DNA of 64,000 bases, taken from Dastarcus helophoroides (taxonomy: Eukaryota > Arthropoda > Insecta > Coleoptera > Bothrideridae). Below are positions 1 to 11,301 of the stretch, piece by piece; the stretch's first letter is position 1; every line of letters begins with the position of its first letter. The stretch covers positions 39,160,283-39,224,282 of the forward strand of contig CM053331.1 in the NCBI GenBank assembly GCA_028583605.1, written 5' to 3'. Made by a program: the position numbers and the translations under genes. The notes under the pieces were generated by a model. That model did not search any database and was not told the DNA's origin. It worked only from the letters and a program-made list of their open reading frames with translations.

Positions 1-890
1 CTGAAGAGCTTCTAGAGTCTTTCTTAAACACTTGGCATCTTTCCTAAACATTTGATATCTTCGTAAAATATCAGGAGTTTTTTTAAAGCAATTGAAATCT
101 TTTTGAAGTACTTCTGCAATACTTGAAGTCTCCCTGAAACAATTCCAGGCTTTATAAATTACTTGACATGTTCTTGAAACACTTGCCATCTTTGCCCAAC
201 CATTTGACATCTTCCTGAAGAACTTCTAGAGTCTCTCTTAAACAATTGGCATCTTTCCTAAACATTTGATATCTTCGTAAAATATCAGGAGTTTTTTTAA
301 AGCAATTGAAATCTTTTTGAAGTACTTCTGCAATACTTGAAGTCTCCCTGAAGTAATTCCAGGCTTTATAAATTACTTGATATATTCCTGAAACACTTGC
401 CATCTTTGCCCAAACATTTGACATCTTCCTGAAGAACTTCCAGAGTCTTTCTAAAACACTTGGCATCTTTCCTAAACATTTGATATCTTCGTAAAATATC
501 AGGAGTTTTTTTAAAGCAATTGACATCTTTTCGAAGTACTTCTGCAATACTTGAAGTCTCCCTGAAACAATATCAGGGTTTATAAATTACTTGATATATT
601 CCTGAAACACTTGCCATCTTTGCCCAACCATTTGACATTTTTCTGAAGAACTTCCAGAGTCTTTCTAAAACACTTGGCATCTTTCCTAAACATTTGATAT
701 CTTCGTAAAATATCAGGAGTTTTTTTAAAGCAATTGAAATCTTTTTGAAGTACTTCTGCAATACTTGAAGTCTCCCTGAAACAATTCCAGGGTTTGTAAA
801 TTACTTGATATGTTCCTGAAACCCTTACCATCTTTGCCCAAACATTTGACATCTTCCTGAAACTTTTGAAGTCTTTCTAAAATAGAAATC
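1..890. repeat. 214-bp tandem repeat, about four copies
   Basis: The landmark GATATCTTCGTAAAATATC recurs at a constant step of 214 bp (near 54, 268, 482 and 696). Each unit is itself built of ~30-bp sub-repeats of the type CTTCCTGAAACATTTG. Copies differ at only a few positions, so the array is fairly young. The long open frames on the minus strand here are a by-product of the repeat and carry no recognisable domain. It probably lies in an intron upstream of the first Ig exon in the window. Confidence 0.9.
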
Positions 891-2330
891 CGTTTAAATC
901 ATTTTTGGAATTTCTTGGAGTCTTCCAAAAACACTAAATAAAATATTTGGGATTTTTCTGCAATATTTAGAGTTTTTCTAAAGCAACAAGAATTATTCTA
1001 CAGCAACAAGAATTTTTCTGGAGCACTTCAAATCTTACTATAAGATTAAAACATTCTTGTAAAACTTTTAGACTTTTTGGAACATTTAGAGTATTTTTAC
1101 AGCATCAGCAGTGGCGCAGTTATACCTACATTGTTTTTGCAACATTTGGAGTTTTTCTAAATATGTGCAAACTTCCCGGAAAACGTGGAGTCTTTTTGAA
1201 GCATCCAAAATCAAATTGGGGTATTCCTAAAAAAATACAGCTTTCCTGAAACATTCGATGCATTTTTGAATCACGGCTCTTCTAAATAGGTGCAGTTCTC
1301 TTGAACCTGAAAGTCTTTCTGAGAAATGTAAAATCTTTCTCTTGAACTTGAAGTTGAAGAATTTCTGATTGCAATCTCCTTGAAATATTCAGTGGGTGTT
1401 TGCATTACCGTTCTTCTGAATGGGTGGAGTCTTCCTCAAACATTTGAAGTCTTTCTGAAGCACCAAAGATCTTGCTCTTTAAGTAAAAGTATTCCTGAAA
1501 AAACTGCAATCTTCTTGAAATATTCAGTGGGTGTTTGCATTACCGTTTTTCTGAACGGGTGGAGTCTTCTTCAAACATTTAAAGTCTTTCTGAAGCACCA
1601 AAGATCTTGCTCTTTAAGTTAAAGTATTCCTGAAAAAATTGCAATCTTCTTGAAATATTCAGTGGGTGTTTGCATTACCGTTTTTCTGAACGGGTGGAGT
1701 CTTCTTCAAACATTTAAAGTCTTTCTGAAGCACCAAAGATCTTGCTCTTTAAGTTAAAGTATTCCTGGAAAAATTGCAATCTTCCCAAATACTCTAAAGA
1801 TGTTTGCATCCTGATAAGGGTTTTTGCAAACTTGAAGTTTTTCTCAAGCAGACCTAGATTTCCTGAAATAACTGAAGTGATTTCGCGACACTTCCCATTC
1901 GTTCTGAACTGCTTGAGTTCTTCTTGAAACGTTCGAAACTTCCTAAAACATTTGACGTCTTCCTGAAGCTCTTCCAAAGAGATCTTTCAGAAGCTATTCG
2001 AATTTTTCTTTAAAACATGAAATGATCCGAAAGAAGTTACCCTTTTTCTGGATTATTTGGTGCCTTTTCCAACAATTTGAGCCTTTTTGAAACATTTGGG
2101 ATTTAAATGAATTATTTTGAGGAGTTCTGAAATTCTTTCAGTTTTAATAAATTATTTCAAGTAATGTTCCTATGACTGTTGAAATATTCCTCGAAAATTT
2201 GCAGCATTGCTGATACATTTGAAGTGTTTCTAAATGCACTTAGAGTTTTCCTAAAAAATTTGAGGGCTTGCAGAAAATTTTTACTATTTCCATGAAGCTT
2301 CTCGAAGTTTTTTTTGTTCCTAAAGCAGGT
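891..2330. repeat. Degenerate continuation of the CTTGAAGT-type repeats, with a 135-bp x 3 array
   Basis: The same short sub-repeats (TTTCTGAAGCA, CTTGAAATATTC) continue in decayed form. From about 1,375 to 1,790 a cleaner unit containing AGTGGGTGTTTGCATTACCG repeats about three times at 135-bp steps (1,391, 1,526, 1,661). Beyond 1,800 only scattered sub-repeats remain. No coding evidence was seen. Confidence 0.75.
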
Positions 2331-3021
2331 GTAGTCTAGCTGAAACATCGATCGTTTATATCCAGAAAACCAACTAAACTTAGAATTTAGAACAATCTTA
2401 TACAGTAAAAATTTAAATATTTCCAAACTGGGCCGAAGAAATGTGAAATAAATTGAAAAAAACAAAATCTTATACAGCTTTAAAATAAACATAGAAAGAA
2501 AAACGGTTTCATATACTCAAGCAAAAGCTATTTAAAAAATCTAATTTAAAAACTAAAGCTCGGTGAAAGTTTAATTCTTCTTTCAAGACTATTAAATTCA
2601 ATCGTTAAATTTTGTGAAGGTTTCAAATGTGTTCACAATTTGAACTAATGATAGTTCAAAATTTATGAAATAATTTTATGTTATTTTTAGTTTAAAATGT
2701 ATTGGAAAGTATTTTAACCTGAGGAATAACTAAATATATACAAAATATTTATTTTCAAGGAAAATTGGTTTAAAATATTGAATTTTGTTGAATTCTTTGC
2801 TTTTCCTATCTGGTAAAGGCATCAAAATCAGATTATTCAGATAAGAAAAAAAATTACATTAAAGGGTTAATTAGTTTAGCAGACGACAATTTCAAAGTAA
2901 AAATTAATTTAAGCCCCCAATGTACCAAAGACTACTTTCCTCTTTCGTCGTCGATTCAAAGTCCTTGCTATCCACCATTTTCTTCTTTTTCTTGCGTCAG
3001 CAAATATATTTTGAATTTCAG
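2331..3021 (+). other. AT-rich intron, nothing recognised
   Basis: AT-rich sequence with no coding, RNA or mobile-element signal that I recognise. It ends in an acceptor (TTGAATTTCAG) before the first Ig exon, so it is the 3' part of an intron whose donor lies outside the window or inside the repeats to the left. Confidence 0.6.
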
Positions 3022-3185
3022 CCTCAATCCCCGCTCAGGCCCCGAAGTTCGTGGTCCCGCTCTCGAATATCATGGCAAGAGCCGGGCAAAAGATAAAATT
3101 GGAATGCGAAGTCAGCGGATTACCCTCACCTACGTTGACTTGGTCACAAAACGGCAAACCGCTGAAGGAAACGCGCGAACTCAAA
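3022..3185 (+). CDS. Muscle Ig protein (titin/zormin-like), exon a: first half of Ig domain 1
   Basis: Internal coding exon bounded by TTGAATTTCAG and a strong GTAAGT donor. It is entered after the first base of a codon and ends on a codon boundary. The translation begins APKFVVPLSN and runs through KIKLECEV to LTWSQNGKP, which are the A, B and C strands of an I-set Ig domain: a Cys in strand B and the core Trp of strand C. The domain is completed in the next exon. The 5' end of the gene lies left of the window, and earlier exons are not seen. The best family guess is an insect titin-like sarcomere protein (zormin, or a related Ig giant); the exact orthologue is not proven. Confidence 0.85.
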
Positions 3186-3594
3186 GTAAGTGAGCATTTT
3201 TCGATATTTTTGCATTGTCCCAACTTTCCCTGCTAACACAAACAAACGCCGTATTTACCTGAGTATTTTTAGTGCGTGTCTTATTTTTATTTCAGTGCAA
3301 TAAGATATGTGGGTTAAAAATCTGCTCTTGGCAATGATCCTAAATATGTTTCACCGAAATTACTTACAATTGAATCATTTTATCTTGTGTTAAAGTAGTC
3401 GAATTTGTGTCGAATTCTGACCAACGGTGGTGTAAAGGACGGTGCCCTCAATTTAGGTGGTTTGGGTTTTTTTTTTATCATATAAAAACAAAGTTGGAAT
3501 ATCTGCCAAGTGTCGACGGCTTCCGCGTAGGATTAGATTCAAATAAAATCAAAAAGCGTCAGTGCACTTCATCTAAATATAATTACGTTTTCAG
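3186..3594 (+). other. 409-bp intron splitting Ig domain 1
   Basis: Donor GTAAGT and acceptor GTTTTCAG, phase 0. Apart from a T-rich stretch near 3,465 nothing is recognisable within it. Confidence 0.8.
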
Positions 3595-4189
3595 TTACAG
3601 CGAGACGGGGATAAAGCGACTTTAGTAATATTGGAAGCATTCCCTAAAGATGCTGGTGCTTACGAAGTGAAAGCCGAGAACGTAGCGGGCGAAGCATCGA
3701 GTTCTTGCAGCGTTTCTGTCAAAGGACGTCTCCCTCACGAAACTTCGGATTCGGAATTGGCGAGCGACATGGAACCGGTCAAACCATCGATACAGTTGCC
3801 TCTGACTAACATAACGACCGCTGAGGGAAGTCGTGTCAGATTGGATTGTGTCATCGTGGGCCAACCGGAGCCTGAGGTCATTTGGTACCATGACGATAGG
3901 CCGGTTAAGGAATCCCCCGATTTCCAACTCTTGTTTCAAGGCGATAGATGTTCTTTGATTATTCAGGAGGCGTTCGCCGAAGATGGAGGTGAATATAAAG
4001 TGGTAGCACTGAATTCCGCCGGGGAGGCGTCGAGTAAATGTCATTTGACTGTAACGCCATCTGGGGCACCGAAGGGGGAAGTGCCGAAAGCCGATGAGGT
4101 TAAAGTTGCGCCATCTGGAACAGCACCGAAGTTCAATAAGCTCCTATCGGATATTTTGGTATCTGAGGGCGAGAAAGTTGTCTTTGAAG
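3595..4189 (+). CDS. Muscle Ig protein, exon b: end of Ig 1, whole Ig 2, start of Ig 3
   Basis: The exon opens in frame with LQRDGDKATL and finishes Ig 1 (KDAGAYEVKAENVAG). Ig 2 runs from KPSIQLPLTN through LDCVIV and VIWYHDD to EDGGEYKVVALNSAG. The first strands of Ig 3 begin at TAPKFNKLLS. The donor is GAAG|GTACG and the exon ends one base into a Gly codon. In Ig 1 and Ig 2 the F-strand Cys is replaced (YEV, YKV), so neither can form the classical Ig disulfide; this is common in intracellular muscle Ig domains. Such domains act as binding and spring modules in the sarcomere, usually contacting actin, myosin or other Z-disc and M-line proteins. Confidence 0.9.
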
Positions 4190-4244
4190 GTACGATTTAA
4201 TTTTTCTGTAAAGTATTTTCTATTTTGACTGATTTCTTTTAAAG

Positions 4245-5411
4245 GTAATGTATCCGGGGAACCCAAGCCTGAAATAAAATGGCTTATCAACAATTTCCCC
4301 ATCAAGTTAGATGACCACGTGCACCTACATCATGAGGAAGATGGAACTATTAAACTGGAAATTGAAAATGTTAAACCTGAAGATAAAGGGGTTTATACGG
4401 TTAAAGCAATTAATCCGCTAGGCGAAGCGAAATGTTTTGCTCAATTAATCGTTAAATCCTTCAAGCCATTAGAGTCCGTTAAACACGAAGAAGTCAAAAC
4501 AGCTCCAGTTTTTAAAGAAATCTTTCACGATAAAGCAGCTTTTGAGCAAACTTCCACCAAATTCGAATGTATCGTAGTCGGTAAACCAACGCCCAAAGTG
4601 AAATGGTTATTCAATGGGGAACCAATCACCGGTAAAGGTTTCCTAGTTTCAACATCTGGCGATCGACAAGTTCTAACAATACCAGAGATCGTCCCCCACC
4701 ACGCAGGCACGATAACTTGCGTGGCTGAAAACGAAGTTGGCACATCGAGCTGCGCCGCTACTTTATCAGTACAATCGTCCACATCACTAGTACTACCCCC
4801 ATCGACAGAAATGAAGCAACACGTCGAATCATCCTACTTGCTCAAGCGCGAAATACACACGGAAACCTCCACGACTTCAAGCAGTAAGCTCACCACGTCA
4901 ACCCCCGAAGAGCAACCGAAGATAGAATCACATAGTTACGTGGCGCAGAACGCCCAAACGTTCAAACAAGCGACAGGGGGGTCACCAGTCGTTCACGAAA
5001 CACACAAAGTGGAGGAAATTCACAAAATCGACGGTCAACCGCTTTCCCACGAAAAATCATCTTCCTTGTATACGCTCGGGGGCGAGCAGAAGGCGATAGA
5101 ACATCAAATCTTGAGACCTACCGTGAAGACAAGACCCCCCAAGTTTGTTTCGCCCATAGTGGGGAAGATCGTCGACCAGGACGTCGATGTGGTGCTAGAG
5201 GGAATTTTAGATGGACAGCCCAGCCCTTCGGTAACTTGGACCAAAAACGGCGTGGAGATTACATCGACTGATAGGATGAAGATAAGCTACGAGTTGAATA
5301 AAGTGAGGATTGAAATTAAGAAGACCACGACGGGAGATGCTGGACGGTACACCTGCACGGCCGTGAACGAAGCTGGAACAGCCGTCAGTACCGCTGATCT
5401 CGTCATCAGAA
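4245..5411 (+). CDS. Muscle Ig protein, exon c: rest of Ig 3, Ig 4, Ser/Thr-rich linker, Ig 5
   Basis: A 55-bp intron (acceptor CTTTTAAAG) precedes this exon and the Gly codon is restored across it. It completes Ig 3 (IKWLINN, EDKGVYTVKAIN). Ig 4 follows (TAPVFKEIF, FECIVVG, VKWLFNG, AGTITCVAEN) and has both canonical Cys residues. A linker of about 110 residues rich in Ser, Thr, Glu and His separates it from Ig 5 (RPPKFVSPIV, VTWTKNG, DAGRYTCTAVNEAG), which lacks the B-strand Cys (VLEGI). The donor is AGAA|GTAAGT and the exon ends after the first base of a codon. The spacing of tandem Ig domains and a disordered linker fits a sarcomeric scaffold. Confidence 0.92.
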
Positions 5412-5966
5412 GTAAGTAATTTGTGCGTTTAGTTTACTTCATTTACAGGATATGCTTCTTTCGGGATTGGACCGTGTCAAAGAACTACTAAAAGTGTTCG
5501 ACGTTTTGCCCACCATCGTAGGGGGCTTCTTCAGGAACAAAGAAAAGAAAAAATGAAAAGAGGAATATGAGGGTACGGTCATTTACGATAAATATGATAG
5601 TCCTTCTCACCCTTAATTGTCGTCACAAGTGGTACCTCTTGTAGAATCTATGGTACTTTGGCTACATAAGATAACTAATGATCTAGAGCTTATCTACTCG
5701 AGGACTTAGAGTCTGGATTTTCTGGATTCGTTGTGGGTTGCCTAAAAATTTAGGCCAGCACTTGGGCCACCATTTCCGGGCCCATTGTGCTTAGAGTATT
5801 TGTGTATTTGTGCTTAGAGTATTTCAAAACGATGGAAAATTCCCGAAACCTTTGTAGCCTTCTTTAGTGATCTGTTAGCAGTTGTGGTATTTTGGAAGAC
5901 ACATTTAAAGTCTTTTCTGTGACAATTCAATTTTTATTTACAACAAATTAAATTGTTACGTTTCAG
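5412..5966 (+). other. 555-bp intron carrying a retroelement fragment
   Basis: Phase-1 intron between Ig 5 and Ig 6, with GTAAGT donor and GTTTCAG acceptor. Its left half holds a fragment with a hammerhead-like core (listed separately). The rest is AT-rich and unrecognised, with a short direct repeat (TGTGCTTAGAGTATTT) near 5,788-5,825. Confidence 0.8.
5493..5542 (-). ncRNA. Hammerhead-like core, variant with short stem III
   Basis: Read on the minus strand: UGUUC, CUGAAGA, one extra A, a stem-loop closed by GCCC/GGGC, then AAAACGUC and GAACA. The flanks UGUUC and GAACA pair perfectly as stem I. CUGAAGA fits the hammerhead core CUGANGA, and GUC is a classical cleavage triplet followed directly by stem I. 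Two defects are visible: an unpaired A between the core and stem II, and A in place of the conserved G12 (the copy at 42,361 keeps CGAAAC). Small hammerheads whose stem III forms only in dimers are known from Penelope-like retroelements, so a decayed Penelope-like terminal repeat is the likely source. Activity is not shown. Confidence 0.4.
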
Positions 5967-6170
5967 AAACCGTTTTTCCTCCCGTGTTTGGTAGACGTTT
6001 ACAAGCTCAAGTTATCAAAAAGAACGACAAAATCATCATGGAGGTGGAAGTAACAGGAACCCCGGAACCCCAAGTGACGTGGCATAAAGATGGCGTACCA
6101 GTCGAGCAATCGGTGCAAGAGAGCAAGTTAAAACACTTTGGTAACTCTCATTCGTTAATCATCGAGAAAG
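5967..6170 (+). CDS. Muscle Ig protein, exon d: first part of Ig 6
   Basis: Entered two bases short of a codon, giving KTVFPPVFGRRLQAQ and the Ig strands MEVEVTGTPEP and VTWHKDG. It ends at GAAAG|GTAAGC after one base of an Ala codon. Ig 6 has neither of the two disulfide cysteines (MEVEV in strand B, YMV in strand F). The next intron is only 51 bp, a multiple of three, and contains no stop, so a retained-intron transcript would still be translatable. Confidence 0.88.
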
Positions 6171-6221
6171 GTAAGCATCCACTCTTCTTTCCAGCTGCAG
6201 TCAACTATTGTGTCTTTTCAG

Positions 6222-6382
6222 CCGATTTGAAGCATACCGGTCGTTACATGGTAAGAGCCGTTAACTCTGGGGGTGAAGCTCAAAGTATCGCTGATATTGC
6301 AGTCTTTGAACCAACCCCCGATACCATGGTTGAAGTGGTCAAAACCGTCGTCTTCGAAGATGTCAGAAAACATGAAACTTTG
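6222..6382 (+). CDS. Muscle Ig protein, exon e: end of Ig 6
   Basis: Starts after GTCTTTTCAG with ADLKHTGRYMVRAVNSGG, the F and G strands of Ig 6. A Thr/Val/Glu-rich tail follows to KHETL. The donor is TTTG|GTAAGT, ending on a codon boundary. The following intron (6,383-6,437) is 55 bp. These very short introns next to a giant intron in the same gene are typical of insect muscle genes. Confidence 0.88.
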
Positions 6383-6437
6383 GTAAGTTCTCTTTTATAA
6401 AAGTCATAAAGTAATTATAACGTTGACGTAAATTTAG

Positions 6438-9167
6438 ACATCAGCAGCAGATAAGATGTCATCAACAGTTTCAGTCCAAAAACCACTTTCAACTGAACCA
6501 CTATTCGAAAGTTCCGTAAAATCTTCAATAATTGAAAAGTCCGTTCAACCACAAGTTGGTAAAACCGATACTATTACGGAATCATCAATGTCTTCGTCTA
6601 AGAGCGAATACTCGACGTTTTCCGAACAAAAAACTTCGAAAGAATACAAGACTTTTAAACTCGAACATACAATGCCCCCGGTACCACACCCTAAACCTAT
6701 AGAAACGAAACTACCCGAGCGACAAACAGAATTCGAAATTTGTGGTCAACCACAACCACATTACACCGAAATCCAAAAGACTAGCATACAGGAAGGCGGT
6801 ATTGAAACAAGCTCTATCTCAAAAGAGTCCTCAATGCAGTACTTTGTCAAAAAAATGAAAGAATCCGAGGAGACGAAACCTCAAGAACCGATAAAGACCG
6901 AACACTACCAAAAGTTCGAATCGTACAGTTCTACGATTCCGGAGCCGCCAAAGGCTCCTCCGTTTAAGCCCTCGGTACCGGAGTTTAAGCAGGCAGAAGT
7001 GCCGAAGGCACCACCATTTAAACCGACTGTGGTACCACAGTTTACTTCGGTGGTACCTCCCCCTGTATCTCAGTTTAAACCAGCGTTAACCCAAACAGTG
7101 CCACAGTTTAAACCTGTGGTGCCACAGGTGCCACAGTTTAAACCTGAGCCACAGGTGCCACAGTTCAAACCTGAGCCACAGGTGCCACAGTTCAAACCTG
7201 TGCCACAGGTGCCACAGTTTAAACCTGTGCCACAGGTGCCACAGTTCAAACCTGAGCCACAGGTGCCACAGTTCAAACCTCAGCCACAGGTGCCACAGTT
7301 CAAACCTGTGGCGCAGATGCCACAATCTAAACCTGTGTCACAGGTGCCGCAGTTTAAACCGGTAGCAGCCCCTACGGCGCCGCAGTTTGAACCAGTGTCG
7401 CCATCATTCGCCCCTGAACATCACCAAACTTTCGCATCTGAGAAAAAAATAGTTCACGAATTTGGCCTAAAACCAGAACCACCGGCACAAATTTGCTATG
7501 CACCTCAACCCTACGATAAAGCTGCCCCCCAGCCACCCCCCAAGCCACAGAAAGTTTTCGAAGAAGAGAAGTCTTTCTCGTCTGAGCGAATCGAAAAGAG
7601 TTATCAAACGTCATCATCATCGTACAGCCACGAAATTACCAAAAGACCAATCTCACCTCGTCCCGAGGCAGTTGAAATGGAGAAACTTTGGATCCCTCAC
7701 AAGCAACCGGAGAGACCGGCGTCTGCCGCCTCCACTTACACTTCGGAAAAACACGTCTTTGACAGACCTCATTCCGCTTTGTCGACAGAGCCACCATCCG
7801 GCAGACAAATGGAAAAAGAATGGGCTCATAAATTCTCTGAAACTCATATGGAAAAATCCTGGCCTCCACAAGAACCCCCAAAAGTGCAACCGACCTGGTC
7901 AACCCAAAGCACTCTGGAAAAAAAGTGGACCCCAAGCCAAATAGTTCGTTCGGAAACTCTAAGTGAATCCAGAAGAGTTATCGAGCATACGCCTTTGGTT
8001 CCTCACTATGTCGCCAGCGTATCATTAACCCATGACATCAACGAACAAAAAATTATGGAAAGCTCCTTCACGAAAAGCGAACGCTATGAAGTTAGTACCG
8101 AAGATAGGAACGTGAAACCTTCCGAAATTATAAAATCGTGGCCACCGGTTCGTCCTGTTTCAGTTCAGGATATCACAAATGAGGTTATCCTAGAACCAGG
8201 ATCACCACCAGAAATCGCTTACGCCGAACCACCCAAAGAACGCCGCCGATCATACGTTGAAGTCATCGAGCAGGATCTAGAAAGAACCATAGGACATCAA
8301 CCAACCAAAATCCCCCCTGGTGGAGTCAGAACGATGCCCCCTCCTTTAATAGAGAAAGTACCCCCGCCACCACTACCACCAAAGAAAGAACAAATCTCAG
8401 CGCCACCGCTACCGGCAAGACCATTTAAACCGTTCCAACCCTCTAAACCAACAATCGAACGATTCCCCAAATTGGAGCCGTTCCCGTTTAAACCCGAACC
8501 AGAGAAACCGCGACCGCCGAAAGTTGCGCCTCCCCCAACACCTTCAAAATTCATCAAGGGGAGATTCACCGATAGCGACTACGAAAGCGACATTGAATCG
8601 ACTCGAATTCCCGCCAAGTGGAAACCGTACAGCAGCGATACGGAGGAACCCATGTATCGAAGGGTTGAACCTCCGAGGGGTAAAGCGTTCGCGAGATCGA
8701 AATCCACGGAGCCCGAACCGATGCCCCCGTCGCAATTCGACCGACCTCCCCACTTCGAAGGACCACCGAGACCCCAAATTAACTTAGAAGAACAACGACT
8801 GAAGAAATTCACGCATCAGAAGAAAATCCCGGCTTATAGGGTTACTCGACAGGAATTTAGGGCGAGTTCACCTCCGGGGATTAAACCATGCTCGCCACCG
8901 ATTTACGTGGCGACGGAGAAAAAACCGGAGTCGCCGAAGGCGAAGCATAACATCGTCATCGATGGGTATATGGCTGATACTGACGAGCCGTTTTCGCGGG
9001 AGAGGATGAGTCGTTCTGAGTATTCTCACGAGGAGAGCTCCGAGTATAAGCACGTGTCTCAGATATCGGAAAAGTTCGAGAGCTCCCATCAGAAGTTCGT
9101 GTCTGGGAAACAGCAGAGATATCCACAGCAGAAGAAGCACGTGCCTGTTGCAGCCCCACCCAAAAAG
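6438..9167 (+). CDS. Muscle Ig protein, exon f: 910-residue Pro-rich PEVK-like region
   Basis: Acceptor AAATTTAG, phase 0. The exon codes for about 910 residues without any folded domain. It starts Ser/Thr/Glu-rich, then has Pro-rich repeats (PQVPQFKPE type, about 7,120-7,330), then long Pro/Lys/Glu/Ser sequence with SH3-type PxxP runs (PPPLPPKKE, APPLPARPF). The segment near 8,468-8,770 is the first copy of a module (LEPFPFKPEPEKP, TPSKFIKG, DSDYESDIES, IPAKWKP) that recurs twice in the next exon. Compositionally it resembles the elastic PEVK parts of titin-like proteins, so it is probably an extensible or partner-binding region. The 3' boundary is inferred: AAG|GTTGAA is a weak donor, but it is in phase with the next exon; without splicing the frame runs to a stop at 9,203. 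Confidence 0.85.
7117..7330 (+). repeat. 27-bp coding minisatellite (PQVPQFKPx repeats)
   Basis: About eight tandem 27-bp units encode the nonapeptide PQVPQFKP plus E, V or Q. Being a multiple of three, copy-number change keeps the frame. The variable ninth residue shows that units have been exchanged. Decayed units (AQMPQSKP, QFKPALTQ) lie on both sides. The open frames on the other strand rich in CGTCGSG and LWHLW are shadows of this repeat. Confidence 0.9.
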
Positions 9168-9673
9168 GTTGAATTGCTTGTTTTCGTGTTGCTTTGTCTT
9201 TGATGTTAACGTTTGCGCCTCCAGTGGTTCTTAGTTAAACAAAAATTTTTCTGACACTAAACGTCCAACGTTTTCGATGTTTTCTGCAATGTCCACCCGT
9301 TTTACTTGACATTCTTGTAGTTTGTTTCTTCTTTCAGAACACGAACTCTTTCTCTTGTTCGCTAATATTAATCTGTTTGATGTTGAGACAGGCTCTGCTT
9401 TTTATTAAGTTATGCTAAATTACGAATTAACCCAGTGGTATGCAGATTGTCATTCCTTAACAAAAAATGAATAGCTAATGATCCAAAGTTAAAGAATAAG
9501 ACACAGGCTATGAAAGAATCGATCAATTGGTAATATTTTCTTGATATCATGTGTTTGTTCTTCAGGTAACAATTTCGTGTGATTTAATTGTGTGCATGTG
9601 TCTTCTGTTTTCGTTGTTGAATTTGATAATTATCGCTTTACTGGGATTCTACAAAACAATTATTTTTTTCTAG
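9168..9673 (+). other. Intron between the two PEVK-like exons, nothing recognised
   Basis: AT-rich; ends in a long T tract and TTTTTTTCTAG. The donor is uncertain (see the preceding exon). No repeat or coding signal was seen. Confidence 0.6.
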
Positions 9674-11030
9674 GAACTAGTAGCAACACCAATTATCTCT
9701 AGCGTGACCACCAACCATATTTTAGAAGAACGCAATAGCGAAATTAAATTGGAATCCTTCCCTTACCATCCAGAATCTGAGAGGCAACGAAAAGTTAAGG
9801 TGCCCCCACCCCCAAGCCCTTCAAAATTCGTTAGGAGTGAATTCAAAGAGAGCGACTACGAAAGCGACTACGAAGGTCGAATTCCCCCCGTATGGCGTCC
9901 AACTGAATCGGATAGCGAACCTTCCTACAAACCGGTTCGACCCCTCCTAACACCGAGTGGAAGACAATCCCAAACATCTGGAAGAACACCTACGCCCCCA
10001 ACAGAATTCGAAAGACCAGCGCAAATAGATGGACCACTTCGCCCGAAATTCGAACCGATCGATAAAATACCTAAAATAAAAGTCCCCAAGCCGGTAGTCT
10101 TCAAACCAAAACCGCTTCCGGCGACTACAATCAACGATTACGTAGTGGCAACCCCCGCTGTACGTCCCGGATCTCCTCCAGAAATAGGATTCGCTCCGGG
10201 TCCCCAACAAGAAAAAACGCAGTACTACAAGTCGACCACGAGCACACCGTACCATAATGCGGTCCAAACGGAAACTTCTAACGTTATGCATCTGAAGGAA
10301 TCAGCGGAAAACTATCATAGATCAATGAGCTTGCAACAAACCACTAAAGTCATTAAGTTTGGGGATCAGAAACGACAGGAAACAAAACTGGAACCGTTTC
10401 CATATACTCCTGAACCACAAGTGAGGAGAATCAAGGGGCCACCACCGGCGACCCCAACGAAATTTATCCCAGGAGAATTCCGCGAGAGCGACTACGAAAG
10501 CGAAGTTGAAAGCGTCAAGATTAAACCAAAGTGGACCCCTGATGGAAAACAGGAGGATTTACGCTACAGACCAGTGCGTCCACCATCGGCAGGTAGAGCG
10601 TCAAGCGTCCCACCCCATCACGAACGCATCCTAACCCCCATGGAGTTTGATACGCAACCACCCAAAACCGACGTTACCGACGGCGAAATCCACAAATTCG
10701 ACAGCTCTTCTTACAAGAGATTCAGCGGTTCTAAAACCGGCCAGGTTTACGCAAGAAGTCGATCCTTTGAACCCACACCGGTGAAGCCGGTTTTGCAACC
10801 GGGGCCACCACCGGAGTACGGTTATGTGGATAAGCAGGTGGTCAAGTCGGCGGCCACCGAAATCGCTTCCCATCATATGGATAGTATGACGCATGCGTTC
10901 AAGTCGAAGACGCAAAAGTTCGTCAAGGATATTATGAGTGACGTGGGTAAACAAGGCGGGAAACCTGTGAAGGCGAAAGAGGACGGGGACGCCCAAGTGT
11001 ATAGGGAAGAATCGAGGGCCGCCCAGTATG
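9674..11030 (+). CDS. Muscle Ig protein, exon g: PEVK-like region with module copies 2 and 3
   Basis: Opens at ELVATPIISSV in phase 0 and ends at TATG|GTAAGT after one base of a Gly codon; 452 codons. It contains two further copies of the module started in exon f. Copy 2 (about 9,750-10,060) has LESFPYHPE, PPPPSPSKFV, ESDYESDYEG, IPPVWRP and YKPVRP. Copy 3 (about 10,385-10,600) has LEPFPYTPE, PPPATPTKFI, ESDYESEVES, KPKWTP and YRPVRPP. Between them sit PGSPPEIGFAPGP and PGPPPEYGYV, which match PGSPPEIAYAEPP in exon f. No folded domain is evident. The conserved acidic/Tyr/Trp cores within disordered sequence look like short binding motifs; their partner is unknown. Confidence 0.88.
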
Positions 11031-11301
11031 GTAAGTGTCACGAGTATCTGCGAAAAAAATACCATTATCGGGTTTTTTATTTTATTTTTACCCCTTTCCA
11101 TTTTCGCGATCATGGATTTAAAGGTTCCTTATTAACTTCTAGGAATTAGTACTGTTAAAATTCTACCAATTGGGACATTTAAAAATTATTTAGTAACCCC
11201 AACGGTGGTATATAGAAAAATCTTAGTCTATATTCTTCACCAATTACAATGTCATCAAAGGTGGGATTTTGTCGAAATTTGCTAACGTAACCGTTTGCTA
11301 G

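Noticed and set aside
152..852. Lys/Phe-rich minus-strand frames of 62-131 codons at the left edge
   Set aside because: They are read through the 214-bp repeat and share its period; composition is that of the repeat.
7070..7325. Cys/Gly-rich and Trp/Leu-rich minus-strand frames
   Set aside because: Shadows of the coding PQVPQFKP minisatellite.
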